A stretch of 45,481 nt of DNA from Synergistaceae bacterium (GTDB taxonomy: Bacteria; Synergistota; Synergistia; Synergistales; Synergistaceae). The notes beneath the pieces were generated by a model. It was not told the origin of the DNA. It ran no database searches and saw nothing but the letters and a program-made list of their open reading frames with translations. Below are positions 1 through 7,668 of the stretch, piece after piece. The DNA lies in contig JAJFTP010000054.1 in the NCBI GenBank assembly GCA_021372895.1, positions 1 through 45,481 of the forward strand, given 5' to 3'. The position numbers and the translations under genes are program-made. Every line of letters begins with the position of its first letter. Positions within the stretch are counted from its first letter, which is position 1.

Positions 1-69
1 TCTCTGTGCAGGAGTTTTGCTAATGGCATAGTCAGTTATATAAAAGAACACCCTGTCGTAGTCCGGTAG
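1..69 (+). CDS. C-terminal end of a gene cut by the window edge, probably an N-acetylmuramoyl-L-alanine amidase
   Basis: The first frame is open from base 1 to a TAG at 67-69 and gives 22 residues, including the stretch SFANGIVSYIKEH. This resembles the final helix of Amidase_3 family cell-wall amidases, which often end in an 'A-x-x-I-x-x-G-I-x-x-Y' pattern. Such amidase genes are often found just upstream of GerMN-domain genes, as here. The fragment is too short for proof; it could be the tail of another protein such as glutamate racemase. Confidence 0.4.
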   Translation, partial: SLCRSFANGIVSYIKEHPVVVR

Positions 70-91
70 GGTAGCAGGAGGAATGCATATA

Positions 92-970
92 ATGAGGGAC
101 CCCGAAGAGAGAACCCGACATTTCGTAATCAGAGAAAAAAGAGATGCTGACTACGATGAGCCTGCAGTCCGCCGCAGAAAGCCTATGGCCGGGGAGGAAG
201 AATCGCGCAGAGGTGCCTTGCCGGCTGAAGACGTGGGGAAATCGGCATATTCCGCCCTCTTTTCGCGCCGTGATCTCAGGAAACGCGAGCTTGAAGATGA
301 GGAAGATATCCGTAATCCAAGGACGAAAACAGCCAAGACCGATGATTATGACGATTATGACGATGGAAATGACGAGTGCAGAAAAGCCCCGATTCTAGTC
401 AGGATCTTTGCCTGGTTCGCGCTGCTCGCGGTCCTGTTTGCCATAGGCTATCTCGGTACCAACTATTTCTTCAACTGGGCAGATAAAAAAGGCAGTCCGC
501 GCCTGGGCGGTGTCTATGGCAGCGGTGCTGAAGTCGAACAGTCTCAGCCGGCAGGAGGAGGCGCACCTTCAGCATCCGGCAGTGAGGCCTATACGCTCTA
601 TATACCGGATAATGGAAAGTTCACGGAGCGCAAGGTAGATATCAACAAGGGGCTCCCTGAGGAAGACATAGAAAAGGTGCTTGCCGTATATATCGACGGA
701 CTGAAAGAGACAAACATGCTCGATAACGGCGTCTATGTAAAGAATATTTTCCGCAGCGGCGACTGGCTTTACCTTGATATGACCGGCGCTTTCCAGTCAT
801 CATTGAAGAAGATAGGAAAGGACAAGGCGGCTCTTGTTATCACAGGGCTTGTGAAGACGATGCAGGAGAACTTCCCGCCGATCAAAAAAGTAAAATTCTA
901 CATCGAAGGCAAAGAGTCCAATGATAAGAGCACGGTTGATCTCACAAAACCATGGGAGATAACACAATAG
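92..970 (+). CDS. GerMN-domain membrane-anchored protein
   Basis: This 292-residue protein has three parts. There is a highly charged cytoplasmic N-terminus of about 100 residues, rich in Asp, Glu and Arg. One transmembrane helix follows (about residues 105-127, FAWFALLAVLFAIGYLG), then a Gly/Ser/Pro linker and an extracytoplasmic GerMN domain (about 165-285). GerMN domains occur in the spore germination protein GerM and in cell-envelope proteins of non-sporulating bacteria; the molecular role is unclear, and peptidoglycan association is the usual guess. An ATG also exists at 83, but it lies one base after the AGGAGG motif. The ATG at 92 has proper spacing and is preferred. The stop lies one base before the rph start, so the two are probably co-transcribed. 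Confidence 0.85.
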   Translation: MRDPEERTRHFVIREKRDADYDEPAVRRRKPMAGEEESRRGALPAEDVGKSAYSALFSRRDLRKRELEDEEDIRNPRTKTAKTDDYDDYDDGNDECRKAPILVRIFAWFALLAVLFAIGYLGTNYFFNWADKKGSPRLGGVYGSGAEVEQSQPAGGGAPSASGSEAYTLYIPDNGKFTERKVDINKGLPEEDIEKVLAVYIDGLKETNMLDNGVYVKNIFRSGDWLYLDMTGAFQSSLKKIGKDKAALVITGLVKTMQENFPPIKKVKFYIEGKESNDKSTVDLTKPWEITQ

Positions 971-971
971 C

Positions 972-1727
972 ATGTCCGGCATAAGGATTGACGGCAGGCA
1001 TCCGTCGGAGCTCAGGGAGATAACGTTTGATCGCGCGTGCAGCCGTTATGCCGAGGGTTCGGTTTTCGTCAAATGGGGCAACACTCATGTTTTCTGTACT
1101 GCCTCGGTTGAGGACAGGGTCCCTCCCTTTATGCGCGGTTCAGGCAGCGGCTGGGTAAGTGCGGAATATTCGATGCTCCCGCGTTCGACGCACCAGAGGA
1201 TGCAGCGTGATATCAACAGAGGAAAGCTGAGCGGACGGGGCAGTGAGATACAGAGGCTCATCGGCCGCTCCCTGCGCGCGGCGGTCGATATGTCGGAACT
1301 CGGAGAGAGGACGATATGGATAGACTGTGATGTCATCCAGGCTGACGGAGGCACCAGGACCGCGTCGATATCCGCCGGTTTTATTGCGCTTTTTGAATCT
1401 ATGCGCTGGCTCTGTGCGAATGATAAAATAACAAAAATTCCGTTGAGGACGCAGATAGGCGCAGTGAGCGTGGGCAAGGTCGGCGGTGTTCCGATGCTCG
1501 ATCTGTGCTATGAAGAGGATTCAGCCGCCGAAGTGGATGCAAATCTTGTAATGACCGGAAGCGGTGATTTCGTAGAGCTGCAGGGTACGGGAGAGAGCGG
1601 AACTTTTTCGCGTCCCGAGCTGGATGAGATAATCGCGCTTGGCTGGGCCGGTATAAAATATATCCATGCAAAACAGATCGAATGCCTTATGCTTACAGAA
1701 GACGAACGGAAACTTTTTGTTTTATGA
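972..1727 (+). CDS. rph: Ribonuclease PH
   Basis: At 251 residues this matches the usual length of RNase PH, the phosphorolytic 3'-5' exoribonuclease that trims the 3' ends of tRNA precursors. Recognisable family stretches are the N-terminal RPSELRxI-like region, GWVSAEYSMLPRST, RGSEIQRLIGRSLRA and the IDCDVIQADGGTRTASI core that holds the catalytic and phosphate-binding region. The gene starts one base after the GerMN gene and its last bases overlap the next gene in an ATGA arrangement. The pairing rph-rdgB is conserved in many bacteria, which supports both calls. Confidence 0.97.
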   Translation: MSGIRIDGRHPSELREITFDRACSRYAEGSVFVKWGNTHVFCTASVEDRVPPFMRGSGSGWVSAEYSMLPRSTHQRMQRDINRGKLSGRGSEIQRLIGRSLRAAVDMSELGERTIWIDCDVIQADGGTRTASISAGFIALFESMRWLCANDKITKIPLRTQIGAVSVGKVGGVPMLDLCYEEDSAAEVDANLVMTGSGDFVELQGTGESGTFSRPELDEIIALGWAGIKYIHAKQIECLMLTEDERKLFVL

Positions 1728-2371
1728 AGATCGTACTTGCAAGCGGCAACAGAAACAAATACCGCGAAATGAAGGATGCCTTCAAGCCTATCGGGATCGA
1801 GCTTCTCTTTGGCGGAGACATTGACGGTCCGAAGGAAATTGAGGAGAGCGGAGCGACCTATTTGGAGAATGCGCTCCTCAAGGCACGTGCCTGGATGGAG
1901 GCGACGGGCCTTCCTGCTATATCAGACGACAGCGGGCTTGAGGCCGCGGCGCTGGACGGAGCGCCGGGAATACATTCGGCCCGTATTGTGCCGGGGAGCG
2001 ACATGGACAGGATCTTATGGCTGCTGGGACAGATGGATGGCAAAGAGGACAGGCGCGCAAGGTTCGTCTCCTGTATCGCAGCGGTATTTCCATGGAACGG
2101 AGAGCCTGTAGTCTGCCAGAGATACTGTGACGGCAGTCTTGCAAAAGTTCCAGCCGGTAAGTCCGGTTTCGGCTACGACCCGATATTTATACCGGATGGT
2201 TATGACATGACATTCGCCGAGCTCGGTGATTCGATAAAAACAAAAATATCGCACAGGGCTTTGGCTATAAAAGGTATAGCCGAAATGCTGTTACCTGTGG
2301 TACAATACTACGCTGTACGCACTATGGATAATTATCCTACCGGCCAGGCAGATTTGTCCGGTGCCGGATGA
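1724..2371 (+). CDS. rdgB: Non-canonical purine NTP pyrophosphatase (RdgB/HAM1 family)
   Basis: The 215-residue product belongs to the ITPase/HAM1 family, which hydrolyses dITP, ITP and XTP to monophosphates and keeps deaminated purines out of DNA and RNA. The N-terminal MKIVLASGNRNKYREMK matches the family's 'ATxNxxKxxE' nucleotide-binding motif, SDDSGLEAAALDGAPG matches the metal-binding 'DDSGLxVxALxGxPGxxSAR' block, and GFGYDPIF is the purine-recognition segment. I chose the ATG at 1724 because it overlaps the rph stop as ATGA and puts the motif at residue 2. An in-frame ATG at 1682 would add 14 residues unlike the family. The C-terminal tail of about 20 residues after the last family helix is not obviously conserved. 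Confidence 0.96.
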   Translation: MKIVLASGNRNKYREMKDAFKPIGIELLFGGDIDGPKEIEESGATYLENALLKARAWMEATGLPAISDDSGLEAAALDGAPGIHSARIVPGSDMDRILWLLGQMDGKEDRRARFVSCIAAVFPWNGEPVVCQRYCDGSLAKVPAGKSGFGYDPIFIPDGYDMTFAELGDSIKTKISHRALAIKGIAEMLLPVVQYYAVRTMDNYPTGQADLSGAG

Positions 2372-2398
2372 GTTTGACAATACTTGGAGGTGTAGTTT

Positions 2399-2626
2399 GT
2401 GAAAATTCTTATCGGAATACTTCACATACTTGTTTGTGCAGGTCTCATCGGCGTTATTATGATGCAGCGCAGAAAGAGCGGCGGTTTTACCGGTTCCTTC
2501 GGAGGCGGCGGCACGCAGGCCGATAGCGGGGGCACATGGCAGCGGATGTCGTCTCTGACTAAGATCACTTCGGGGCTGATCGTTGCATTTATGATATTTT
2601 CAATATTGCAGGTTGTCATAAGATAG
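2399..2626 (+). CDS. secG: Protein-export membrane protein SecG
   Basis: This 75-residue protein starts with GTG, preceded by a good GGAGG site. It has two hydrophobic helices (about residues 3-21 and 54-73) flanking a glycine-rich loop (GFTGSFGGGG), the standard layout of SecG. SecG is the small accessory subunit of the SecYEG translocon in the inner membrane. The MQRRKSGG segment after the first helix is typical of the family. It stands between rdgB and pncB with short gaps, and is probably in the same transcript. Confidence 0.93.
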   Translation: MKILIGILHILVCAGLIGVIMMQRRKSGGFTGSFGGGGTQADSGGTWQRMSSLTKITSGLIVAFMIFSILQVVIR

Positions 2627-2641
2627 GCCCGGAGAGCTGAG

Positions 2642-3685
2642 ATGCCTCTTAAACGCCTGGACAGCCAGAAGGACATAGCTTCTTACAAGGAAATCGAAGG
2701 CCGTCTCTTCTCCGCAACACATGAGGAGATACTTGCGGGTTGGACAACGGATATCTACTTTCTCAAGACCAGGGATGTGCTAAGTGCTGCGGGGAGACTC
2801 GACGTTCCGGTCGTTGCGGAAGTTTTTGCGCGTCAGGGCGGTATATATGCCGGCAGTGAAGAAGTCATCCGCCTCTTTCGTACTCTCCCGAACCCGCCCG
2901 AGATCGAATCTCTGCCTGAGGGCAGCGCATTTGAGGCAAAGGAAGTTGTCATGAGGTTTACGGGCTCATACAAATCATTTGGCCTCTATGAGACAGTTCT
3001 GCTGGGTATGCTCGCCTCATCTACAGGATGGGCCACGGCTGCCGGGCAGTGTGTGGAGGCGGCGGAAGGCCGTGACGTCCTCTGTTTCGGGGCGCGCCAT
3101 GTGCATCCCGCGGTCGCCCCTGTAATGGAGAGAGCCGCCAAGATAGCAGGCTGCAGCGCTATGAGCTGCATACTTGCCGCAAAACTCTGCGGCGAAGAGC
3201 CCAGGGGTACGATACCCCATGCTGCGATACTGCTGATGGGCGATACCGTCAAGCTTGCAAAAGTATATGATGCGCAGATACCCGCTGAGGAACCGCGCAT
3301 TGTGCTTGTGGACACGTTTAAAGATGAGGCCGAAGAAACGATGAGAGTTGCGGAATGTCTCGGAGAAAAACTCTCCGGCATCAGGCTCGATACTCCGGGA
3401 GAGCGCGGCGGAGTAACTCCCGATCTCGTCCGCGAGATCCGCTGGCGCCTCGATGCCGCAGGCTTTGAAAAAGTCCAGGTCATAGCGACCGGCGGACTGA
3501 CACCGGATCGCATAAAGATAATGAACGAGGCAGGGGCAAACGTTTATGGCGTAGGCAGCTATATAACCCACGGTACGCCGAGGGATATGACGATGGATAT
3601 AAAAATGGTGGATGGCAAACCCATAGCGAAAAGGGGACGTCTGCCGGGCATAATTCCAAACCCAAGGCTTGAACGCGTATTCTGA
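2642..3685 (+). CDS. pncB: Nicotinate phosphoribosyltransferase
   Basis: The 347-residue product is a nicotinate phosphoribosyltransferase of the shorter type found in archaea and many anaerobes. It converts nicotinate and PRPP to nicotinate mononucleotide in the NAD salvage pathway. Family features include the FYEGRLFSATHEEI-like N-terminal region that distinguishes it from NadC, the FGARHVHPAVAPVMERAA segment, LVDTFKDE, the barrel strand GIRLDTPGERGG and the phosphate-binding IATGGLTPDRI followed by GVGSYIT. The start follows secG by 15 bases. No NAD gene lies beside it, so it is probably a free-standing salvage enzyme. Confidence 0.93.
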   Translation: MPLKRLDSQKDIASYKEIEGRLFSATHEEILAGWTTDIYFLKTRDVLSAAGRLDVPVVAEVFARQGGIYAGSEEVIRLFRTLPNPPEIESLPEGSAFEAKEVVMRFTGSYKSFGLYETVLLGMLASSTGWATAAGQCVEAAEGRDVLCFGARHVHPAVAPVMERAAKIAGCSAMSCILAAKLCGEEPRGTIPHAAILLMGDTVKLAKVYDAQIPAEEPRIVLVDTFKDEAEETMRVAECLGEKLSGIRLDTPGERGGVTPDLVREIRWRLDAAGFEKVQVIATGGLTPDRIKIMNEAGANVYGVGSYITHGTPRDMTMDIKMVDGKPIAKRGRLPGIIPNPRLERVF

Positions 3686-3688
3686 TCC

Positions 3689-3769
3689 CGTTGTCTGTTC
3701 TCCCCCACGTTTACAGACAGCGTCCCGAATGACGGTGCGTCGCAGCGCACAATGCCACGCCGGTCGGGA
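3689..3769 (+). promoter_or_regulatory. Structured RNA leader upstream of rplM
   Basis: Between pncB and rplM the sequence can form two stacked elements. The first is a 10-bp stem (3689-3698 with 3713-3722, one G-U pair). The second is an outer stem TCCCGA/TCGGGA (3723-3728 with 3764-3769) enclosing GTGCG/CGCAC (335-39 and 46-50 of the 3700s). Neither is followed by a run of T, so they do not look like terminators. Leaders that bind L13 are known to autoregulate rplM-rpsI in several bacteria; this one is a candidate by position only, and I cannot match it to a known consensus. Confidence 0.4.
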
Positions 3770-3839
3770 ACCGGACGGATCGCTTTAAGAAAAATAAAAT
3801 TAAAAATTATAGCCCCATGTTTTCTAAGGAGGAAGATCC

Positions 3840-4274
3840 ATGATCGGCACACGTTCGTTCATGGCCAAAGGTGAATCGGTAGAGCGTAAATGGTATGTCA
3901 TAGACGCAACAGACAAGCACCTTGGCCGCATGGCAGTAAAGATAGCCCGCATTCTTGCGGGAAAGCACAAACCCACATACACGCCGCATGTTGACTGCGG
4001 GGATTTCGTCATAGTCATCAATGCCGATAAGGTCGGACTGACAGGCAAAAAACGTCTGCAGTCGACCATCAGCACCTATAGCGGATATCCAGGCGGACTT
4101 AAGACACTCACATACGAGCAGGTTATTGAACGCCGGCCGCAGCGTCTTATTGAGAGGGTCGTCTGGGGAATGCTTCCCAAGACAAAACTCGGACGCGATA
4201 TGTACCGCAAGCTTAAAGTATATGCCGGCCCGAGCCATCCGCATGCGGCTCAGCAGCCGGAGCAGATAGATTAA
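3840..4274 (+). CDS. rplM: 50S ribosomal protein L13
   Basis: This 144-residue protein is L13 of the large ribosomal subunit. Typical blocks are WYVIDATDKHLGRMAVKIA near the N-terminus, GDFVIVINADKVGLTGKK, the YSGYPGGLKT loop, RVVWGMLPKTKLGR and the C-terminal LKVYAGPSHPHAAQQPE. A perfect AAGGAGG stands a few bases before the ATG. The ATG at 3861 would also be possible, but the spacing favours 3840. It forms the classic two-gene operon with rpsI. Confidence 0.98.
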   Translation: MIGTRSFMAKGESVERKWYVIDATDKHLGRMAVKIARILAGKHKPTYTPHVDCGDFVIVINADKVGLTGKKRLQSTISTYSGYPGGLKTLTYEQVIERRPQRLIERVVWGMLPKTKLGRDMYRKLKVYAGPSHPHAAQQPEQID

Positions 4275-4292
4275 GGATAGGGGTGGAATAAA

Positions 4293-4709
4293 ATGGCAAC
4301 TAAAACAGCAGCAGCGGCCCCTGCGACCTTCATCTGGGGTACCGGCAGGAGGAAGAACGCGATCGCACGCGTACGCATTTGCGAGGGCAGCGGCAAGTTC
4401 CTTATCAATAACCGCGAAGTAAAGGATTACCTGCCGCGCATCTACTGGGCATTACAGGCGACAGAGCCGCTTAAGGTAGCGGCGGTAGAGGGCAAAATTG
4501 ACGTGTTTGTCAACGCGCACGGCGGTGGCCTCACTGGTCAGGCCGGAGCGGTCCGTCTCGGTGTAGCTAGGGCGATCCTCAAAATGTACCCTGCAATGCG
4601 TCCCGCACTTAAGAGGGCAGGATTCCTTACCCGCGACTCACGTATGGTTGAGCGTAAGAAGGTCGGACTCAAGGGAGCAAGGGCTAACAAGCAGTTCTCC
4701 AAACGTTAG
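4293..4709 (+). CDS. rpsI: 30S ribosomal protein S9
   Basis: This 138-residue protein is S9 of the small ribosomal subunit. It has GTGRRKNAIARVRI at the N-terminus, INNREVKDYLPR, VNAHGGGLTGQAGAVRLGVARAIL and the basic tail ending KKVGLKGARANKQFSKR, which reaches the ribosomal P site. The tail ends in KR as expected, so the gene is intact. It starts 18 bases after rplM. What follows it is unusual: the open sequence directly after the stop encodes the end of a membrane barrel rather than a normal trailer. Confidence 0.98.
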   Translation: MATKTAAAAPATFIWGTGRRKNAIARVRICEGSGKFLINNREVKDYLPRIYWALQATEPLKVAAVEGKIDVFVNAHGGGLTGQAGAVRLGVARAILKMYPAMRPALKRAGFLTRDSRMVERKKVGLKGARANKQFSKR

Positions 4710-4713
4710 TAAA

Positions 4714-4857
4714 TTGCGGGTTAGACACGTTTACGGAATAGGTCTAAACTGGGAGGTTTCCAAAGGGCGTTATCTCAACGCAAGATTCCAGTATGCGGAT
4801 GGAGACGGCCGTACACAGCCTTGGGGTGCCCAGATAGGATTCTCGTTTGAAATGTAA
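4714..4857 (+). pseudogene. Severed C-terminal end of an outer-membrane beta-barrel protein
   Basis: Directly after the rpsI stop, another frame is open and encodes 47 residues ending ...YLNARFQYADGDG, then WGAQIGFSFEM and a stop. Alternating polar and aromatic residues in two amphipathic strands, with an aromatic residue near the very end, are the hallmark of the final strands of an outer-membrane barrel, the signal read by the BAM machinery. There is no start codon with a ribosome site of its own, and only the last tens of residues are present. I read it as the 3' remnant of a porin or S-layer-type barrel gene, brought here by deletion or recombination. The frame also runs 66 bases back into rpsI by chance. 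Confidence 0.6.
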
Positions 4858-4925
4858 ATGGCGGTTATCTATTTTGTAATGAAAATTAAGAACGGCAGAT
4901 AAGATAACTTACAGCCTAAAAGCGG

Positions 4926-4970
4926 AACCGCGGTATGATCTTTGTAATTAAGACCGTACCGCGGTTTTCT
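4926..4970 (+). terminator. Rho-independent terminator after rplM-rpsI and the barrel fragment
   Basis: A 10-bp perfect stem (AACCGCGGTA at 4926-4935 with TACCGCGGTT at 4957-4966) is followed by TTCTTC. It may have come with the barrel-protein fragment, since it lies about 70 bases after that stop. A weaker 7-bp inverted repeat lies just before it (4864-4870 with 4902-4908). Confidence 0.75.
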
Positions 4971-5114
4971 TCATATCTAAGCGTAGGATGGCCGATCCGT
5001 TTTGTGAGGCTGAGACAGCAGCGTCCTCTTCATACATACAATGGATGGCGGGATCCGGTGTATCGAATATTACAGAACGTATGAAATTAAAGAGGGAATA
5101 ATTTGTTTTTTTGC

Positions 5115-5143
5115 TTGACCTTATTGCAGTTGCGGTCTAAACT
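5115..5143 (+). promoter_or_regulatory. Sigma-70 type promoter for the corA leader
   Basis: TTGACC at 5115-5120 and TAAACT at 5138-5143 are separated by 17 bases. This predicts a transcript start near 5150, some 365 bases ahead of the corA start codon. In the preceding stretch 4971-5114 I see nothing beyond a T-rich run at 5103-5112. Confidence 0.6.
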
Positions 5144-5149
5144 TTCTAA

Positions 5150-5513
5150 GAATGAGCCGACACCTTTCTGTTCCGCCGTCTTTAAAAATCCGGAAACGAT
5201 CCGGGGAAGGGAGTAATCCATGGACAGTAGCAGTCCCAGTCCTGAACCTCTGGAACGCAGAGTATTTATAGTTTAAGCCCGGACTGCAGCTTGCTGCGCC
5301 CGGCGCTTGCCGGGTGTGGAGGATTTTCTTCCGATTTATATTGTCATATCTGACTTCACTCCCGATCTCAAATTTATATCATGAATATGTACGGCGGATG
5401 TTTTGCTGCAAATTTGTCTATATGTAGGAATATACGGGCATTTTTGTGCAGTTCCGCAGCTTTTGCGGATATCCATTGATTTTTGCCGGACATATTGGGA
5501 AAGGGGAAATGAA
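5150..5513 (+). promoter_or_regulatory. Long structured 5' leader of the corA-type gene, unclassified
   Basis: No protein gene is visible in this stretch. It contains a row of compact hairpins: GGAC/GTCC at 5222-5236, CTCTG/CAGAG at 5248-5262, GCAG/CTGC at 5286-5297, CCCGGC/GCCGGG with a GCTT loop at 5299-5314, and TCCGCA/TGCGGA at 5453-5469. A purine-rich single-stranded segment (GGGGAAGGGAGTA, around 5202-5214) precedes them. The layout suggests a metal-sensing riboswitch or a ribosome-independent attenuator, but I could not match the M-box, cobalamin or manganese (yybP-ykoY) consensus. None of the hairpins ends in a strong T-run. Confidence 0.4.
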
Positions 5514-6470
5514 ATGCTTAAAATCACAAAGACATATGATGAAGGCTTGATCGAACTTACGCTGGACGGGATAGAATCCGGCGCATGGATCAGTCTGATC
5601 AGGCCTACCGTTGAAGAGCTTCTTGCCGTTGAAAAAATAACCGAAGCCCCGCAGGATTTTGTCCGTGCCGCACTTGACCTTGAGGAATCTTCCCGTATTG
5701 AAATCGAGGATAACCAGATCCTTGTACTTATCAACGTCCCTCTGAATCACGAGGACCGCCCGGGCGAGTACGACACATTGCCTCTCGGTATTATTGTCAC
5801 ACCTGATTATTTGGTAACTGTCTGTCAGGAACATAACGATGTACTGCAGAATTTCACGGCAAGCAAATATAAATATTTCTGCACGTTCAAAAGGACAAGG
5901 TTCCTTTTTCAGCTTCTTTACCATTCCGCGATCCTCTTTCTGAAAGACCTGCGCCAGATGACGAGGAAGTCGGATAAGATAGAACAGGATCTCAGGCAGT
6001 CTATGAAGAATCAGGAGCTATTCCAGCTCCTTGACCTTCAGAAGGGGCTTACTTACTATTCCATGTCTTTGCGTTCCAACAGGGTGGTCGTCGAGCGCTT
6101 GCTTCGCCTTTGCTCGAACCCGCAGGTAAACCATCTGATAAAGTTCCGCGAGGAGGACGAAGAGCTGCTTGATGACGTCAGGGTCGAATATGACCAGTCG
6201 ATAGAGATGGCTCAGATCCAGACTGATGTTCTGGCTGGTATGATGGATGCGTTTGCCTCGGTTATTTCTAACAACCTTAACATAGTCATGAAATTTCTCG
6301 CCTCGGTCACGATTGTGATGGCGATCCCTACAATGATCGCGAGCTTCTTCGGCATGAATGTGCCTGTGCCGTGGTCCGGCCACCCGTTGGGTTTCTATAT
6401 AGTGGGGCTCCTTGCATTGGCATTGACTGTCGTTGCAATCGGAGTTCTCTGGAAGAAGCGTCTTTTCTAG
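5514..6470 (+). CDS. corA: CorA-family magnesium/divalent metal channel
   Basis: The 318-residue product is a CorA-type inner-membrane channel, which forms pentamers that carry Mg2+ (some members Co2+, Ni2+ or Zn2+) into the cell. It has a cytoplasmic alpha/beta funnel domain (about 1-235), a long helix, then two C-terminal transmembrane helices. The hallmark GMN motif at the end of the first helix is seen in ASFFGMNVPVPW, and the short basic tail WKKRLF follows the second helix. An upstream in-frame start at 5403 was rejected because the ATG at 5514 has an AAAGGGGAA ribosome site and matches the family start. The only close neighbours are on the other strand, so it is probably monocistronic and controlled through its long leader. 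Confidence 0.93.
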   Translation: MLKITKTYDEGLIELTLDGIESGAWISLIRPTVEELLAVEKITEAPQDFVRAALDLEESSRIEIEDNQILVLINVPLNHEDRPGEYDTLPLGIIVTPDYLVTVCQEHNDVLQNFTASKYKYFCTFKRTRFLFQLLYHSAILFLKDLRQMTRKSDKIEQDLRQSMKNQELFQLLDLQKGLTYYSMSLRSNRVVVERLLRLCSNPQVNHLIKFREEDEELLDDVRVEYDQSIEMAQIQTDVLAGMMDAFASVISNNLNIVMKFLASVTIVMAIPTMIASFFGMNVPVPWSGHPLGFYIVGLLALALTVVAIGVLWKKRLF

Positions 6471-6635
6471 AAAATTGCGCATCAAGGCCTATCCTGTATG
6501 GGGCTTTTTATTGGCAGCAGGTATTGTAAATATAGGGTAGTTGCGCGTCTTAAATTGGAACAATCATGGTGAAAATGTCAGGTGTCTTTAAGTGGTGAGA
6601 GCATAAATAGAGATTATTGCATACTCGGGACCGCG

Positions 6636-7559
6636 CTACTTTCTGGGTTCCCATACCATCAACAAAACGGAGAGTGCCACTAATGGAGTTGCAATAAGCA
6701 TATTGAGATGCAGCGATTCGTCTCCGATGAGCCAGCCTAGGAATACCGCGATGACCGGGTTGACGAAGGCGTGTGTCGCGACGCGGTTTGCCGGTTCAAC
6801 GCGCATGAGCCATAGGAATGACGTATAGGCGATGAGTGAGCCGAATATGATAAGGTAGACCAGTGCAAACGCCGAGCGGGATGAAAAAGTCCCAAGCGAC
6901 GGATAGCGACCGGTGCATATAGAAAGCACAAACTGTGTGACTATCAATATGATACCGCCGCAGAACATCTGCATACCGGAGGACATAAAAGGGTCGTCGT
7001 GAATTTTGGGGTTTTTTGAGATGAAAGCGCCCAGGACCCACGCCAGACCGCTTAAAAGAAGCATGAACACCCAGAAAGTATAGCTTGGATCCATTGAAAA
7101 ATCAGTGTTCCGGCTGCCTGAGACGAGGAAGTAGACGCCCAGGAAGCCGAAAGCTATCCCTAGATAGTGCAGCTTTGTCGGTTTTGTCCCTTTAAACAGC
7201 AGCCAGCCGATTACACAGAACCAAAGCGGTTCAAGGGCTACCAGGAGACCCGCCACTGACGAAGGGACGATGATTTCCGCTGTCGTGATGAGCCCATAAG
7301 AGACGGCGAACGGAAGGATAGATGCTGCGAAGGCGTATTTCCATCCTTCGATAGTAGTCTTGTATCCTGATTGTGCGGTGCGGACCGCGAGAAGGATAAG
7401 TCCGGCCATAAGAAAACGTATCCCGCCCGAAAGCAATGGCGGTATCGTTTCGACAGAGAAGCGTATCGCGAGGTACGTGGATCCCCATATTATATAGACG
7501 ATTAGATACGCAATAACCAGCGCGGCTCTGGATGGTCTTTTGCCGGATGCATCTGGCAT
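6636..7559 (-). CDS. EamA/DMT-family exporter (YedA-like)
   Basis: This 307-residue protein has ten predicted transmembrane helices in two EamA repeats, the drug/metabolite transporter layout. The start IIWGSTYLAIRFSVETIPPLLSGGIRF is typical of the YedA/RhaT-like subgroup of inner-membrane exporters; substrates in this subgroup are mostly amino acids or unknown metabolites and cannot be told from sequence. The gene has an AAGGAG ribosome site and converges on corA. It lies in front of ybaK on the same strand, without clear operon partners. The 165 bases to corA hold no clear terminator. Confidence 0.88.
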   Translation of the reverse strand: MPDASGKRPSRAALVIAYLIVYIIWGSTYLAIRFSVETIPPLLSGGIRFLMAGLILLAVRTAQSGYKTTIEGWKYAFAASILPFAVSYGLITTAEIIVPSSVAGLLVALEPLWFCVIGWLLFKGTKPTKLHYLGIAFGFLGVYFLVSGSRNTDFSMDPSYTFWVFMLLLSGLAWVLGAFISKNPKIHDDPFMSSGMQMFCGGIILIVTQFVLSICTGRYPSLGTFSSRSAFALVYLIIFGSLIAYTSFLWLMRVEPANRVATHAFVNPVIAVFLGWLIGDESLHLNMLIATPLVALSVLLMVWEPRK

Positions 7560-7668
7560 ATTTGGATGCTCCTTGATTTAAAGTTGTTTTACGGGTAAGT
7601 ATATGCATGCACAAACAATGAGTCCTGTGCAGATGCCGTACTGTTCTTGCCGTACCTGTTCCGCAGTT

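Noticed and set aside
2986-3513. Long opposite-strand ORF of 175 codons within pncB
   Set aside because: The pncB frame has clear family motifs; the opposite frame is rich in Ser, Ala and Arg, has no motif and no ribosome site.
5200-5320. Known riboswitch classes for the corA leader: M-box, cobalamin, manganese (yybP-ykoY)
   Set aside because: Only a GGGAGTA stretch recalls yybP-ykoY; the matching downstream half and the M-box and cobalamin cores are not visible.
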